From DAOTZU01 sp034433995 (lineage in GTDB: Bacteria; Chloroflexota; Anaerolineae; UBA1429), in the NCBI GenBank assembly GCA_034433995.1, contig DAOTZU010000199.1, positions 1-28,247 of the forward strand: a stretch of 28,247 bases of DNA, read 5' to 3'. Position 1 is the first letter of the stretch, and each line of letters starts with the position of its first letter. Under the pieces are notes generated by a model. It did not search any database, had not been told where the DNA came from, and saw only the letters and a list, made by a program, of their open reading frames with translations. Positions 8,053 through 16,011 of this stretch are shown one piece after another. The position numbers and the translations under genes were made by a program.

Positions 8053-9384
8053 ATGGCGCTCCGACCCGGCGAAATCACCACGCGACGCTCTCTGGAGGGC
8101 CTCCGCCTCTTCCTGGCGCGGCAGCGGTGGGAGCAGCCCCAGGTGCACGATCTGCCCCGCGCCGTGGCGGAGGCGCTGGCCTCCGCCGGCCTTCGGGAGC
8201 GGCTGCGCCCCGGCGACGAGGTGGCCATCACCGCCGGGAGCCGGGGCATCGCGGCCATGCCCATCGTCTTGCGGGCCGTGGTGGACGTGGTGCGTGCCTG
8301 GGGCGGGGCGCCCTTTATCTTGCCGGCCATGGGCAGCCACGGCGGCGGCACGGCCGAAGGCCAGAAGATGCTTTTGGCGGAACTGGGCATCACCGAGAAG
8401 AGCGTGGGCGCTCCCATCCGCGCCACCATGGAGGTGGTGCGCCTGGGAGAGACGGCCCAGGGCCTGCCGGTGCACCTGGACGCCATCGCCGCCCGGGCAG
8501 CGGGGATCATCCTCGTCAACCGCATCAAAAAGCACACCAATTTCGATGGCCCGGTGGAAAGCGGCCTGTGCAAAATGGCCGTCATCGGCCTGGGCAAACA
8601 CACCCAGGCCGCCCTGGTGCATTCTTACGGCAATGCCTCCATGGCCGCCCATATCTTGGCCGCGGCTGAGGTGGTCCTGGCTCGGGCCAAGATCTGGGCC
8701 GGCCTGGCCCTGGTGGAGAATGCCTGGGGCGGTGTGGCCGAGCTGGCGGGCCTGCAGCCCGAGGAGATCATCCCCCGGGAACCGGAGCTGCTCCGCCGGG
8801 CCAAGGCCCTGAGCGCCAAGATCCCCTTTCAGCACCTCGATATCGCCCTGGTGGAGCGCATGGGCAAGGAGATCAGCGGCACGGGGATGGATTGTTATGT
8901 CATCGGCAGGAAGCGCATCATCGGGGAGGCGGAGTGGCCGGAGGCGCCGCACATCCGCTCATTGGTGGTGTTGGATCTGACCGAGGCCAGCCAGGGAAAC
9001 GCGGTGGGGGTGGGCCTGGCCGATTTTACCACCCAGCGCCTGGCCGCCAAAATTGATTGGCCCACAACCCTGACGAATATCCTCACCTCAGGGAATCTCG
9101 AACGAGGTAAATTGCCCCCGGCCTTGGCCACAGATCGCGAGGCCCTGGAGGCCGCCGCCTTTCGCGAGCGGACCATCCCCCTGGAAAAGCTCCGCTTCGT
9201 GGCCCTCCGGGATACGCTGCATCTCCGCTACCTTGTGGTATCGGAGGCGCTGCGCGAGGAAGCCGGCGCGGCACTGGAGATCCTTGGGGGGCCCTTGGCG
9301 CCCCCCTTCGATGGCGCCGGCAACTGGCTCTCGCCTCTGCCCCCAGAGGACGACCCAGGTTGGCGCGCCCCCACCCCTCAGTAG
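8053..9384 (+). CDS. Lactate racemase (LarA)-domain protein
   Basis: The 443-residue protein looks like a LarA-type/DUF2088 protein. LarA itself is a nickel-pincer enzyme that racemises lactate. The sequence shows MGSHGGGTAEGQ (93-104), NRIKKHTNFDGPVESGLCKM (156-175) and ALVHSYGNAS (187-196). His96, His161, Lys174 and His190 occur at spacings near those I recall for Lactiplantibacillus LarA (His108, His174, Lys184, His200), where the Lys carries the cofactor. That alignment is inference. No LarB, LarC or LarE cofactor genes are present in the window. The ATG at 8053 has no clear Shine-Dalgarno and lies 10 bases after the TIM-barrel gene, so it may depend on coupling. The stop TAG overlaps the 3' end of the opposite-strand cyclic-di-AMP receptor. 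Confidence 0.75.
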   Translation: MALRPGEITTRRSLEGLRLFLARQRWEQPQVHDLPRAVAEALASAGLRERLRPGDEVAITAGSRGIAAMPIVLRAVVDVVRAWGGAPFILPAMGSHGGGTAEGQKMLLAELGITEKSVGAPIRATMEVVRLGETAQGLPVHLDAIAARAAGIILVNRIKKHTNFDGPVESGLCKMAVIGLGKHTQAALVHSYGNASMAAHILAAAEVVLARAKIWAGLALVENAWGGVAELAGLQPEEIIPREPELLRRAKALSAKIPFQHLDIALVERMGKEISGTGMDCYVIGRKRIIGEAEWPEAPHIRSLVVLDLTEASQGNAVGVGLADFTTQRLAAKIDWPTTLTNILTSGNLERGKLPPALATDREALEAAAFRERTIPLEKLRFVALRDTLHLRYLVVSEALREEAGAALEILGGPLAPPFDGAGNWLSPLPPEDDPGWRAPTPQ

Positions 9385-9665
9385 CGATGGGCCGATTCCA
9401 CGCCGAGCACAAAGATCGTCGCCCGCCGCGGCGGATGGGCCTCTTGGCCGGGCTGCGCGGGGATGGCGGGGCCGGCGTGTTGGTTGATGATCTCCATGGC
9501 CTTTTCCACCTGATCATCCTCCACGCCCAGCACCAGGGTCACGTTGCCTCGCCGCCAGAACCCCCCGGTGCTGCTGATGCGGGTGACGCTGAGGCCCCCT
9601 TGGTTCAGGGCAGCGGTAACCTCAGGCGCATAATCATCGCGGACGATGGCCAGGAGCAGTTTCAT
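9378..9665 (-). CDS. Cyclic-di-AMP receptor, DarA/PII-like
   Basis: The 95-residue protein has the PII-like fold of DarA/PstA: MKLLLAIVRDDYAPEV at the N-terminus, the ISSTGGFWRRGNVTLVLGVEDD block (about 33-54) that forms the nucleotide-binding loop and adjacent strand, and a final strand ATIFVLGVES. DarA proteins form trimers that bind cyclic-di-AMP and relay it to partners that are mostly unknown. A perfect AAGGAGGT precedes ATG 9663-9665. It lies 67 bases downstream of the pseudokinase gene on the same strand. Its stop overlaps the LarA-like stop in the stretch TCAGTAG. It is slightly shorter than the roughly 109 residues of Bacillus DarA, mostly in the loop regions. Confidence 0.85.
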   Translation of the reverse strand: MKLLLAIVRDDYAPEVTAALNQGGLSVTRISSTGGFWRRGNVTLVLGVEDDQVEKAMEIINQHAGPAIPAQPGQEAHPPRRATIFVLGVESAHRY

Positions 9666-9732
9666 CCCCACACCTCCTTCTTTGTTCAGCCTTGCTCGGC
9701 CGTGGGCCAAGAAATGGACAACGCTTGGAATG

Positions 9733-12700
9733 TTACGCTGACATCTTGCCGGGGGCGGCCGGTGGCTGAGCCTCCTCGTCCGCGCCCTCAGGAATGGCGG
9801 CGAGCCCTTCCACCAACATGACGGGCACACGCAACCGCTGTTCGGCGGATACCAGCTCCAAGTATAGCGTACTTTGAGCCTCCGTTGCAAGTCCTTGGGC
9901 CTGCACCACGAGGCGGACGCTTTTGCCCGGCTTGATGGCGCACAGAGTGCGGGAAACCACCAATTGCGGCGTGCTGGGACGAATCTCCACCTGGGCCAGG
10001 GCTTGGCCCACATTCCGCAGCACCAGGCGCCCCTGCCAAGGCTCATCGGGCGCGGCGCGCGACAAGATCACGCCGTCTGCAGGGACCTCCAGCCACGGGC
10101 GCATGGCCACGTTGACCTCCACCTGAATCTCGGCCTCGCCACCGTTGCTGGCGATGTGGATCGTCCCGGCGCCGTAAAGGGCATCTTGGGGGAACTCTTC
10201 CATATCGGTGGCGACGTGCACCTCGATGGAACGGCCCATGGCGCATTCAAAAGAGGTCCGTTGGACCACCAGCCAGGTCTGATCGCTGCGGATGGTGCCC
10301 CGCAAAACGCCCAAGCCACGATTGAAAATGCGCACGCTCCCGGATACGTTCTGCCGGTTGATGCTCAGGCCCAGATCCAACCAAACCGTATCGGTGACCA
10401 GCACCGGCGCGGCCAGGCCCACCCGCAAGGGGATCTTGGCGCGGCCGCCATCGCTGTTGATGACCAACGTGCCTTGAGCCGCGGTGGTCCCCTCCTCCAG
10501 GCCCAGCCCATAGGCGGTCAAACGCAAGACGACGCTCTCCCCGGCGGCACAGACTCCTTCGGCAGGGGTGATCTCCAGCCAGAGGGCGTCCGTCTGCGCC
10601 TGCCAAGCCAATTGCCCCGTGCCCTCGTTGCGCAGAAGCACCTCGCGCGTCTCGGACTGGAGGCGATCAATGTAGCCAAAATCCACCTCGGCCGGCTCCA
10701 CGGCCAGGGAGGGCTGCAAGATGACCAGGCTCACCGGCAGGGTCACCACCTCAGCCCCCGCCATCACGCGCACACCGGGAATATCGCATAGCTCTTGGCC
10801 GCGGGTAAAGGGGCGCGTATCGGCGCGCACCAGGACGGCCTTTTCCTCCTGGGGCGCGCAAAGGAGCTGCCGTGTCTCCACAGAGAGCCAAGCCGCCAAA
10901 GGTTGCAACAGCGCCACCAGCGGCGCCGATCCGGCGTTGCGCAGCGTCAGACGCGCCTCGCGGATCTCGCCCCAGGGCACGGTGCCGAAATCCAGCCGGG
11001 AGGTGCCCAGCTCCAGGCGCGGCGCGCGCACCCGCACATGCAACGAGAGAACCCCCACGCCCCCATCGCTCTCCACCCGCAAAGCTTGGGGATGCTCCGC
11101 CACGCCATCGCCGAGGGCAGCGGTATCGGCCACCACGGTCAATTGCACCATCTCGCCCGGCTCGCAGGTGAATTGCTGGGGCGAGACCTGAAGCCACGGC
11201 AACAGACTCTGCACCGCGCCATGGAGGGGGCCATCGCCGGTATTGCCCACACAAAGCAGCCGCTCCACCCTATCCCCAGCGACCACATCGCCCAGGTCTA
11301 TGTGGCTGCCGCCCAAATCCAACTCGGGCACCGGGCGCCAGGCCCGCGCCTCGATCCGTTGCTGGCCGCCATCGCTCTCCACCACCAGGGCATCCGGCGC
11401 CGCCTGGGGGCCCCGGGGCAATTGGCCGGGCAACAGAGTGACCGTCACCGTGGCGGAGCGCCCCGGCGGGCAGCGCACCTCACCCCGCCCCACCCGTAAC
11501 CAGGGCACCCGTGAGGCCACGGAACCCGTGAGGGGTTGTCGGCCCCGATTGCTGATCATCAAGGCCAGGGCGCGCTCCTCGGCACCTTGGAGGACGCCGA
11601 AATCCAGCAGGATCGGCTCCACCTCCAGGATGGGCCCGACGGCCTGCTCCACTGTGAAGCCGACCCACTGGTGGCCCGCATTGGTATCCACCGAGAGAGC
11701 CTGGGGCTCCTCCTGCACTCCCTCCGGGAGGAGGGCCGTGCGCACGGTGAGCAGGATTTTCGCCTTTTTGCCGGCCGCCAGGGTAAAGGTCTTGGCAGGC
11801 GCGCTGAGCCAGGGCACATGGCTGGTCACCCGGCCCGTCACTTCGGCCTGCCCCACGTTATGCACCTCCAAGACCAAGCGCCGCACCTCCGGAGGCCTGA
11901 CCTCCGTCAGGCGAAACTGGCGCGGATAGAGGGCAAGTTTGGCCTCCCCCGCCGGCGCAGCCTGGGGCGCGGGGGCCAACTCCTCGGCCCGGGGGCCGAA
12001 ACGAGGATCGGGCGCAAAGCCCAGCGCGGCCATGCTCTCCCCCTCTGGAGCGGCCTGCGGCCTCGCCCGCGGCATCGGCTGCCTCTGAAGGGGCAATCGC
12101 CGGCGCCAATCGGCGAGGGGCGCTAACGGCCCATCGGCCTCATCCCACAGGGCGCGGCGGAGCTCCCGGGCGGAGGCGAAGCGCTGGGCGGGATCGCGGT
12201 GGGCCGCTTTGGCCACCGCCTTCACCAGGGCCTCCGAGATGCCCGGCACCGCCCGCCGGAGGGGCAACATGCGCGACGGGGACTTCTCCAGCGCCTGACC
12301 GATGAGCAGGGCATACAAGAGCCGCCCCAGGGCAAAGATATCGCTCTGAGGGCCGGGCAGGCCCTCGGCCAATTCGGGCGCGGCATAACCCCGGGTGCTG
12401 CCAAAAGGGCCATAGAGATTGGGGGCAAAGAGGTGGCTCAGGCCAAAATCAACCAGTTTGATTTGGCCCTCCTCGGTCACCAGCACATGCCGCGGGGCCA
12501 GGAAGGGCACAAAGAGAGGCGGCTCCTGGTCGTGGAGATAGGCCAACAGCTCGGCGCATTGGGCGCCCCAATTGCGCACCAGATCGGGGGGGAGCGGCCC
12601 GTGCCCTTCACCCAGCAGGCGCGCCAAGCTTGGGCCCGGAACGTATTCCAACACGACATAGATCCGATCCCGCTCGCGAAAGCTGCCGAAAATCTGGGGC

Positions 12701-13119
12701 AACGCTGGGTGTTCCAGCGCGGACCAGCGCGCCAATAGATGTTCCAGCTCCCGCTCCGCCTGGCGGCGCTCCTCCGCGCGAAACAGGGCGACGGGATTGA
12801 GCTCCTTGAGCGCCCGCACCACGCCGGGGTTCTGGCCATCCACAGCGCGATACACGGCGCTGGTGCCGCTGCGGGCCAAGGTCTCTTGGACCAGCCAGCG
12901 CCCCTGCAAACGCCCACGGGGCGCCTCCTGAAAAAGCTGGGTAAACTCTTCCGCGTCTGCCGGGCGGGCGGCGCACTGGCTGCACTGGGGCACATACCAA
13001 GGCCGGGCAGCACCACAGCGGGGACAGATCTGGATCAGCGGCGCGTGACAATAGGCACAACGGCTCACGCCGAGGTCGTTGAGTTGATTACATTTGGGGC
13101 AACGTTGCTTGGTGGCCAT
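9733..13119 (-). CDS. Double zinc-ribbon pseudokinase with seven Ig-like repeats
   Basis: The 1128-residue protein has three parts. Residues 7-49 form two zinc ribbons (Cys 7/10/21/24 and 32/35/46/49). Residues 75-325 are a Ser/Thr kinase fold: Lys105 in ALKEL, Glu124, DFG 224-226, APE 247-249, Asp260 and Arg313 are kept, but the catalytic loop reads FVPFLAPRHVLV (203-214), where HRDxKPxN would be; Arg, Asp, Lys and Asn are all replaced. The Gly-rich loop (LARSGTSAVY, 81-90) keeps one Gly. It is therefore a predicted pseudokinase. After a Pro/Ala-rich linker (331-393) come seven repeats of about 102 residues, like Hydin/choice-of-anchor Ig folds, with Trp at 437, 540, 642, 744, 847 and 949. 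No membrane helix or signal peptide is seen, so it is probably a cytosolic scaffold. It may be co-transcribed with the cyclic-di-AMP receptor. Confidence 0.9.
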   Translation of the reverse strand: MATKQRCPKCNQLNDLGVSRCAYCHAPLIQICPRCGAARPWYVPQCSQCAARPADAEEFTQLFQEAPRGRLQGRWLVQETLARSGTSAVYRAVDGQNPGVVRALKELNPVALFRAEERRQAERELEHLLARWSALEHPALPQIFGSFRERDRIYVVLEYVPGPSLARLLGEGHGPLPPDLVRNWGAQCAELLAYLHDQEPPLFVPFLAPRHVLVTEEGQIKLVDFGLSHLFAPNLYGPFGSTRGYAAPELAEGLPGPQSDIFALGRLLYALLIGQALEKSPSRMLPLRRAVPGISEALVKAVAKAAHRDPAQRFASARELRRALWDEADGPLAPLADWRRRLPLQRQPMPRARPQAAPEGESMAALGFAPDPRFGPRAEELAPAPQAAPAGEAKLALYPRQFRLTEVRPPEVRRLVLEVHNVGQAEVTGRVTSHVPWLSAPAKTFTLAAGKKAKILLTVRTALLPEGVQEEPQALSVDTNAGHQWVGFTVEQAVGPILEVEPILLDFGVLQGAEERALALMISNRGRQPLTGSVASRVPWLRVGRGEVRCPPGRSATVTVTLLPGQLPRGPQAAPDALVVESDGGQQRIEARAWRPVPELDLGGSHIDLGDVVAGDRVERLLCVGNTGDGPLHGAVQSLLPWLQVSPQQFTCEPGEMVQLTVVADTAALGDGVAEHPQALRVESDGGVGVLSLHVRVRAPRLELGTSRLDFGTVPWGEIREARLTLRNAGSAPLVALLQPLAAWLSVETRQLLCAPQEEKAVLVRADTRPFTRGQELCDIPGVRVMAGAEVVTLPVSLVILQPSLAVEPAEVDFGYIDRLQSETREVLLRNEGTGQLAWQAQTDALWLEITPAEGVCAAGESVVLRLTAYGLGLEEGTTAAQGTLVINSDGGRAKIPLRVGLAAPVLVTDTVWLDLGLSINRQNVSGSVRIFNRGLGVLRGTIRSDQTWLVVQRTSFECAMGRSIEVHVATDMEEFPQDALYGAGTIHIASNGGEAEIQVEVNVAMRPWLEVPADGVILSRAAPDEPWQGRLVLRNVGQALAQVEIRPSTPQLVVSRTLCAIKPGKSVRLVVQAQGLATEAQSTLYLELVSAEQRLRVPVMLVEGLAAIPEGADEEAQPPAAPGKMSA

Positions 13120-13159
13120 TACACTCCGTGGAGGACAGATCGCGCCCTGCGCCTAACCG

Positions 13160-13189
13160 ATTATACGCCGAGAGAGCGGCCCCTGTCAA
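13160..13189 (-). promoter_or_regulatory. Consensus sigma70 promoter for the pseudokinase gene
   Basis: Read on the minus strand: perfect -35 TTGACA (13189-13184), 18-base spacer, perfect -10 TATAAT (13165-13160). The predicted start near 13153 gives a leader of about 34 bases to the ATG at 13119, with GGAG just before the start. This is the best-matching promoter in the window. Confidence 0.8.
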
Positions 13190-13209
13190 AAGGCAGTGTA
13201 CGGGGCCGC
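13176..13209. repeat. Inverted repeat over the -35 box of the pseudokinase promoter
   Basis: The arms GCGGCCCC (13176-13183) and GGGGCCGC (13202-13209) are perfect 8-base inverted copies around an 18-base centre that contains the TTGACA box. The position would suit a repressor operator. It is a GC-only arm in a GC-rich genome, so chance is possible. Confidence 0.5.
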
Positions 13210-13211
13210 GC

Positions 13212-13240
13212 TTGCTTTTCCAACCCATCTTGTGTAGATT
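13212..13240 (+). promoter_or_regulatory. Possible promoter for the small protein-GH4-corA operon
   Basis: TTGCTT (13212-13217), 17-base spacer, TAGATT (13235-13240). Matches are three and four of six, so the call is weak. It is the best candidate in the 234-base divergent gap before the ATG at 13355. Confidence 0.35.
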
Positions 13241-13354
13241 ATTTACGTGCTCCGGCACGCTGTTCCCTGAGGCTTTGCCGCGAGGACAAACCTCGCCACA
13301 CGCGACCGGCTGATGGTCGATCGCCGACCACTACCTACAAGAAGGAGTCAAAAG

Positions 13355-13546
13355 ATGCTCTATACCTTTGCCAAACTAACCCCGGAACAGTTGGCCAAGC
13401 TGCAGGCCTACGAGGCCAAACACCAACAGAAGGTGCTGGCCTTGACCGAGGTGCGGGTGGACGTGGAGACGCTCTCCAAGAAGCAGGTGGAAGAGCTCCA
13501 GGCCCTGGAAAAAGAACTGGGCACCATCCTCCTGGTGGTCAAATAG
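13355..13546 (+). CDS. Small 63-residue protein of unknown function
   Basis: I do not recognise a family. The ATG at 13355 follows AAGGAG at a good distance; an earlier in-frame ATG at 13313 lacks such a site. The sequence starts MLYTFAKLTPEQLAKLQAYE and is rich in Leu, Glu, Lys and Gln, predicting a helical, amphipathic protein, with a short beta-like segment VLALTEVRVDVETL in the middle and a hydrophobic end ILLVVK. It lies nine bases before the GH4 gene and is probably co-transcribed with it. The strong ribosome site and tight spacing support that it is real. Confidence 0.7.
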   Translation: MLYTFAKLTPEQLAKLQAYEAKHQQKVLALTEVRVDVETLSKKQVEELQALEKELGTILLVVK

Positions 13547-13555
13547 GAAGCGGCC

Positions 13556-14941
13556 ATGGGCAAACAAGAAAAGATTGTCCTGATCGGCGCGGGCAGCGCC
13601 ATGTTCACCCGTGGCTTGGTGGCCGACCTGGTGCTGCGGGGCTGGCCCGCCGAGCTGGCCCTGGTGGATATTGACCCAGACGCCCTGCGGGTGGCCGAAG
13701 GGCTGGCGCGCAAGATGGTCGCTGCGCGCCGCGCGCCCATCACCATCACGGCCGCCACGGACCGCCGCCGGGTATTGCCCGGCGCCACGGTGGTGATCTG
13801 CACCATCGGCGTGGGCGGCCGCAGGGCCTGGGAGCAAGATGTGTTCATCCCCCGCAAGTATGGCATCCTGCAGCCTGTGGGCGATAGCGTCATGCCGGGG
13901 GGCACCTCGCGGGCCTTGCGCATGATCCCCGCCATGGTGGCCATCGCCCGGGATGTGCTCGAGCTGGCCCCCTCGGCCCTCTTTTTCAACTATGGCAACC
14001 CCATGGCCCCGGTGTGCCGGGCCGTGCGCAAGGCCACGGGTGCCGAGATGGTGGGCCTGTGTCACGGCGTGTTCCACGTGGGCCAATATCTCGCCCGCGA
14101 GTTGGGCGTAGAGCCCGCGGCCCTGCGCTACACCGCCGTGGGGATGAACCACCTCACCTGGTTCACCGAGGTGCGCATCAACGGCGAGGACGCCATGCCC
14201 CGCTTGCGCGCCATAGCGGCCCAGAAGCTGGCCCAGGGGATTCCCCAGGCCAGGCTGGGTGCTGAATTCGCCGAGGCCGGGAGCGTGCAACGCGGACAGG
14301 TGGCCGTGACGGAGATCAACCCGTTCAGTTGGCAATTGTTCCAGCTTTTCGGCGCCTTCCCTGCCGTGCTGGATCGCCACGTGACCGAGTTCTTTACCCA
14401 GTTCTTTGCCGATGGCGCCTATTACGGCCAGCGCTTGGGCGTGGATGCCTACAGCTTTGAGGCCACCATCGCCTACGGCGATCGCATCTATGAGGAGATG
14501 CGCCGCGATGCGCTGACCGAAGGGCCCTTGCCCCAGGACTATTTCCAGCGCCTCGGCGGCGAACATGAACAGGTGTTGGATATCCTCGCCAGCATCCGCA
14601 ACGATAGCGGCGAGGTTTACTCGGCCAACCTGCCCAACCAGGGCCAGGTGCCCAACCTACCCTTGGGCGCCATCATCGAGGCGCCGGCCATGGCCACCGC
14701 CGCCGGCCTCAAGCCCATCGCCCAGCGGCCCCTTGCTCCGGGATTGGTGGGCACCCTGGCCACCCGCCTGGCCTGGGTGGAGACGGTGGTGGAGGCCGCC
14801 CTGGAGGGCAGCCGCGAAAAATTCATCCAGGCCCTGGTGCTGGATGGCGCCGTGCGCTCCCTGGATCTGGCTGCCCGCTTGGCCGACGAGCTCCTGGCCG
14901 CCCATGCGGCGTATCTGCCCCAATTCCAGTCTGCCCGATAG
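13556..14941 (+). CDS. Family 4 glycoside hydrolase (alpha-glucosidase/alpha-galacturonidase type)
   Basis: The 461-residue enzyme has the GH4 build. GH4 enzymes cleave glycosides by an oxidation-elimination-reduction route that needs NAD+ and a divalent metal. Visible are the NAD-binding GAGSAMF (11-17), NPM (148-150), Cys169-His170 in GLCHGVF, and Asn198-His199 in GMNHLTWF, which includes the second metal ligand. The GxCH form with MNHLTWF resembles the AglA/LplD branch (alpha-glucosidase or alpha-galacturonidase) more than phospho-sugar enzymes; this subdivision is inference. Galacturonidase activity would fit with the sugar-acid operon at 1-2265. The corA ribosome site overlaps its stop. 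Confidence 0.92.
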   Translation: MGKQEKIVLIGAGSAMFTRGLVADLVLRGWPAELALVDIDPDALRVAEGLARKMVAARRAPITITAATDRRRVLPGATVVICTIGVGGRRAWEQDVFIPRKYGILQPVGDSVMPGGTSRALRMIPAMVAIARDVLELAPSALFFNYGNPMAPVCRAVRKATGAEMVGLCHGVFHVGQYLARELGVEPAALRYTAVGMNHLTWFTEVRINGEDAMPRLRAIAAQKLAQGIPQARLGAEFAEAGSVQRGQVAVTEINPFSWQLFQLFGAFPAVLDRHVTEFFTQFFADGAYYGQRLGVDAYSFEATIAYGDRIYEEMRRDALTEGPLPQDYFQRLGGEHEQVLDILASIRNDSGEVYSANLPNQGQVPNLPLGAIIEAPAMATAAGLKPIAQRPLAPGLVGTLATRLAWVETVVEAALEGSREKFIQALVLDGAVRSLDLAARLADELLAAHAAYLPQFQSAR

Positions 14942-14949
14942 AGGTGCAC

Positions 14950-16005
14950 ATGGCGCAAAACGGCAGCTCCACCGAACCGCCTGCTGGCCATCCTGCCTCA
15001 CCGACCTGCGCCGACGATGCGTCGGCGCAGGTCACCATCCACCTGATGCGCTACAACCGCGATACCTTCGTGGAGACCGAGCTGGATCCCTTGGGCGGTT
15101 GCCCGGTCATCGCCGAGGCAGACATGGTCACCTGGATCAATGTCGAGGGCCTGCGGGACGATGTGGTCCAAAAGTTCGGCGAATGCTTTGGCCTGCATCC
15201 CTTGGTCCAAGAGGACATCCTGCACACCGACCAGCGCCCTAAACTGGAAGATTACGGTGATTATGTCTATATCATTGTCAAAGAGCTGACCTATGACGCA
15301 ACCGAAGAGGCCATCGTCGCCGATCAGATCAGCCTCATCCTCGGTCGCCGCTTTGTCCTCTCTTTTCAAGGGCATGCCGGCGATCCCTTTGATCATCTCC
15401 GGGACCGCCTGAGAAGCGGCAAGACACGCATCCGCCAGCAAGGGGCCGACTATCTCTTGCACGCCATGCTGGACGCAGTGGTGGATAACTATTTCGTCAT
15501 CTTGGAAAAGATCGAAGATCGCATAGATATCCTGGAGGAAGGGCTGATCACCCAGCCGGATCCCTCCATGCTGCAACAGCTCCACAATCTCAAGCGCCAG
15601 ATGATCTATCTGCGCAACGCCGTCTGGCCCCTGCGCGAGGTCTTGAGCACCCTTTGGCGCCGGGATACGTCCTTGGTCAGCGGTGCCGTGGGCGTCTACC
15701 TCCGCGATGTGTACGATCACACCATCCAGGTGATGGAGACCATCGAAACCCTGCGGGATATCCTCTCCGGCCTGTTCGATATTTACCTTTCCAGCATCAG
15801 CAACCGACTGAACGAGATCATGAAACTGCTCACCATCATGTCCACCTATTTCATCCCCCTCACCTTCTTGGCCGGCGTGTATGGGATGAACTTTCGCGTC
15901 TTTCCCGAGATCAACTGGCCCTGGGGCTATCCCATGTTTTGGGTCCTCTGCATCCTTATCGCCATCGGCCTGTTCATCTTTTTCAAGCGACGTAAATGGG
16001 TCTAG
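14950..16005 (+). CDS. corA: CorA-type magnesium/cobalt transporter
   Basis: The 351-residue protein carries the CorA signature GMN (312-314, in VYGMNF) between two C-terminal membrane helices, and a final basic tail FKRRKWV. The large N-terminal domain is acidic and helical, as in pentameric CorA channels that import Mg2+ or Co2+. ATG 14950 has GAGG five bases upstream, within the GH4 stop. The first 30 residues are unlike CorA and are encoded partly by a perfect hairpin (15003-15033), so an internal start such as ATG 15046 is possible. It ends six bases from the opposite-strand HtrA gene. Confidence 0.93.
   Translation: MAQNGSSTEPPAGHPASPTCADDASAQVTIHLMRYNRDTFVETELDPLGGCPVIAEADMVTWINVEGLRDDVVQKFGECFGLHPLVQEDILHTDQRPKLEDYGDYVYIIVKELTYDATEEAIVADQISLILGRRFVLSFQGHAGDPFDHLRDRLRSGKTRIRQQGADYLLHAMLDAVVDNYFVILEKIEDRIDILEEGLITQPDPSMLQQLHNLKRQMIYLRNAVWPLREVLSTLWRRDTSLVSGAVGVYLRDVYDHTIQVMETIETLRDILSGLFDIYLSSISNRLNEIMKLLTIMSTYFIPLTFLAGVYGMNFRVFPEINWPWGYPMFWVLCILIAIGLFIFFKRRKWV
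15003..15033. repeat. Perfect 14-base hairpin at the 5' end of corA
   Basis: GACCTGCGCCGACG (15003-15016), loop ATG (15017-15019), CGTCGGCGCAGGTC (15020-15033). All 14 positions pair. There is no T-run after it, so it is not a simple terminator. It lies inside the predicted coding region, in a part not shared with other CorA proteins. Confidence 0.8.
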
Positions 16006-16011
16006 GGCCGG

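Noticed and set aside
6861..8603. Long minus-strand open frame of about 580 codons
   Set aside because: It lies opposite the glycosyltransferase, TIM-barrel and LarA-like genes, has low-complexity composition and no family pattern; GC-rich codons create such antisense frames.
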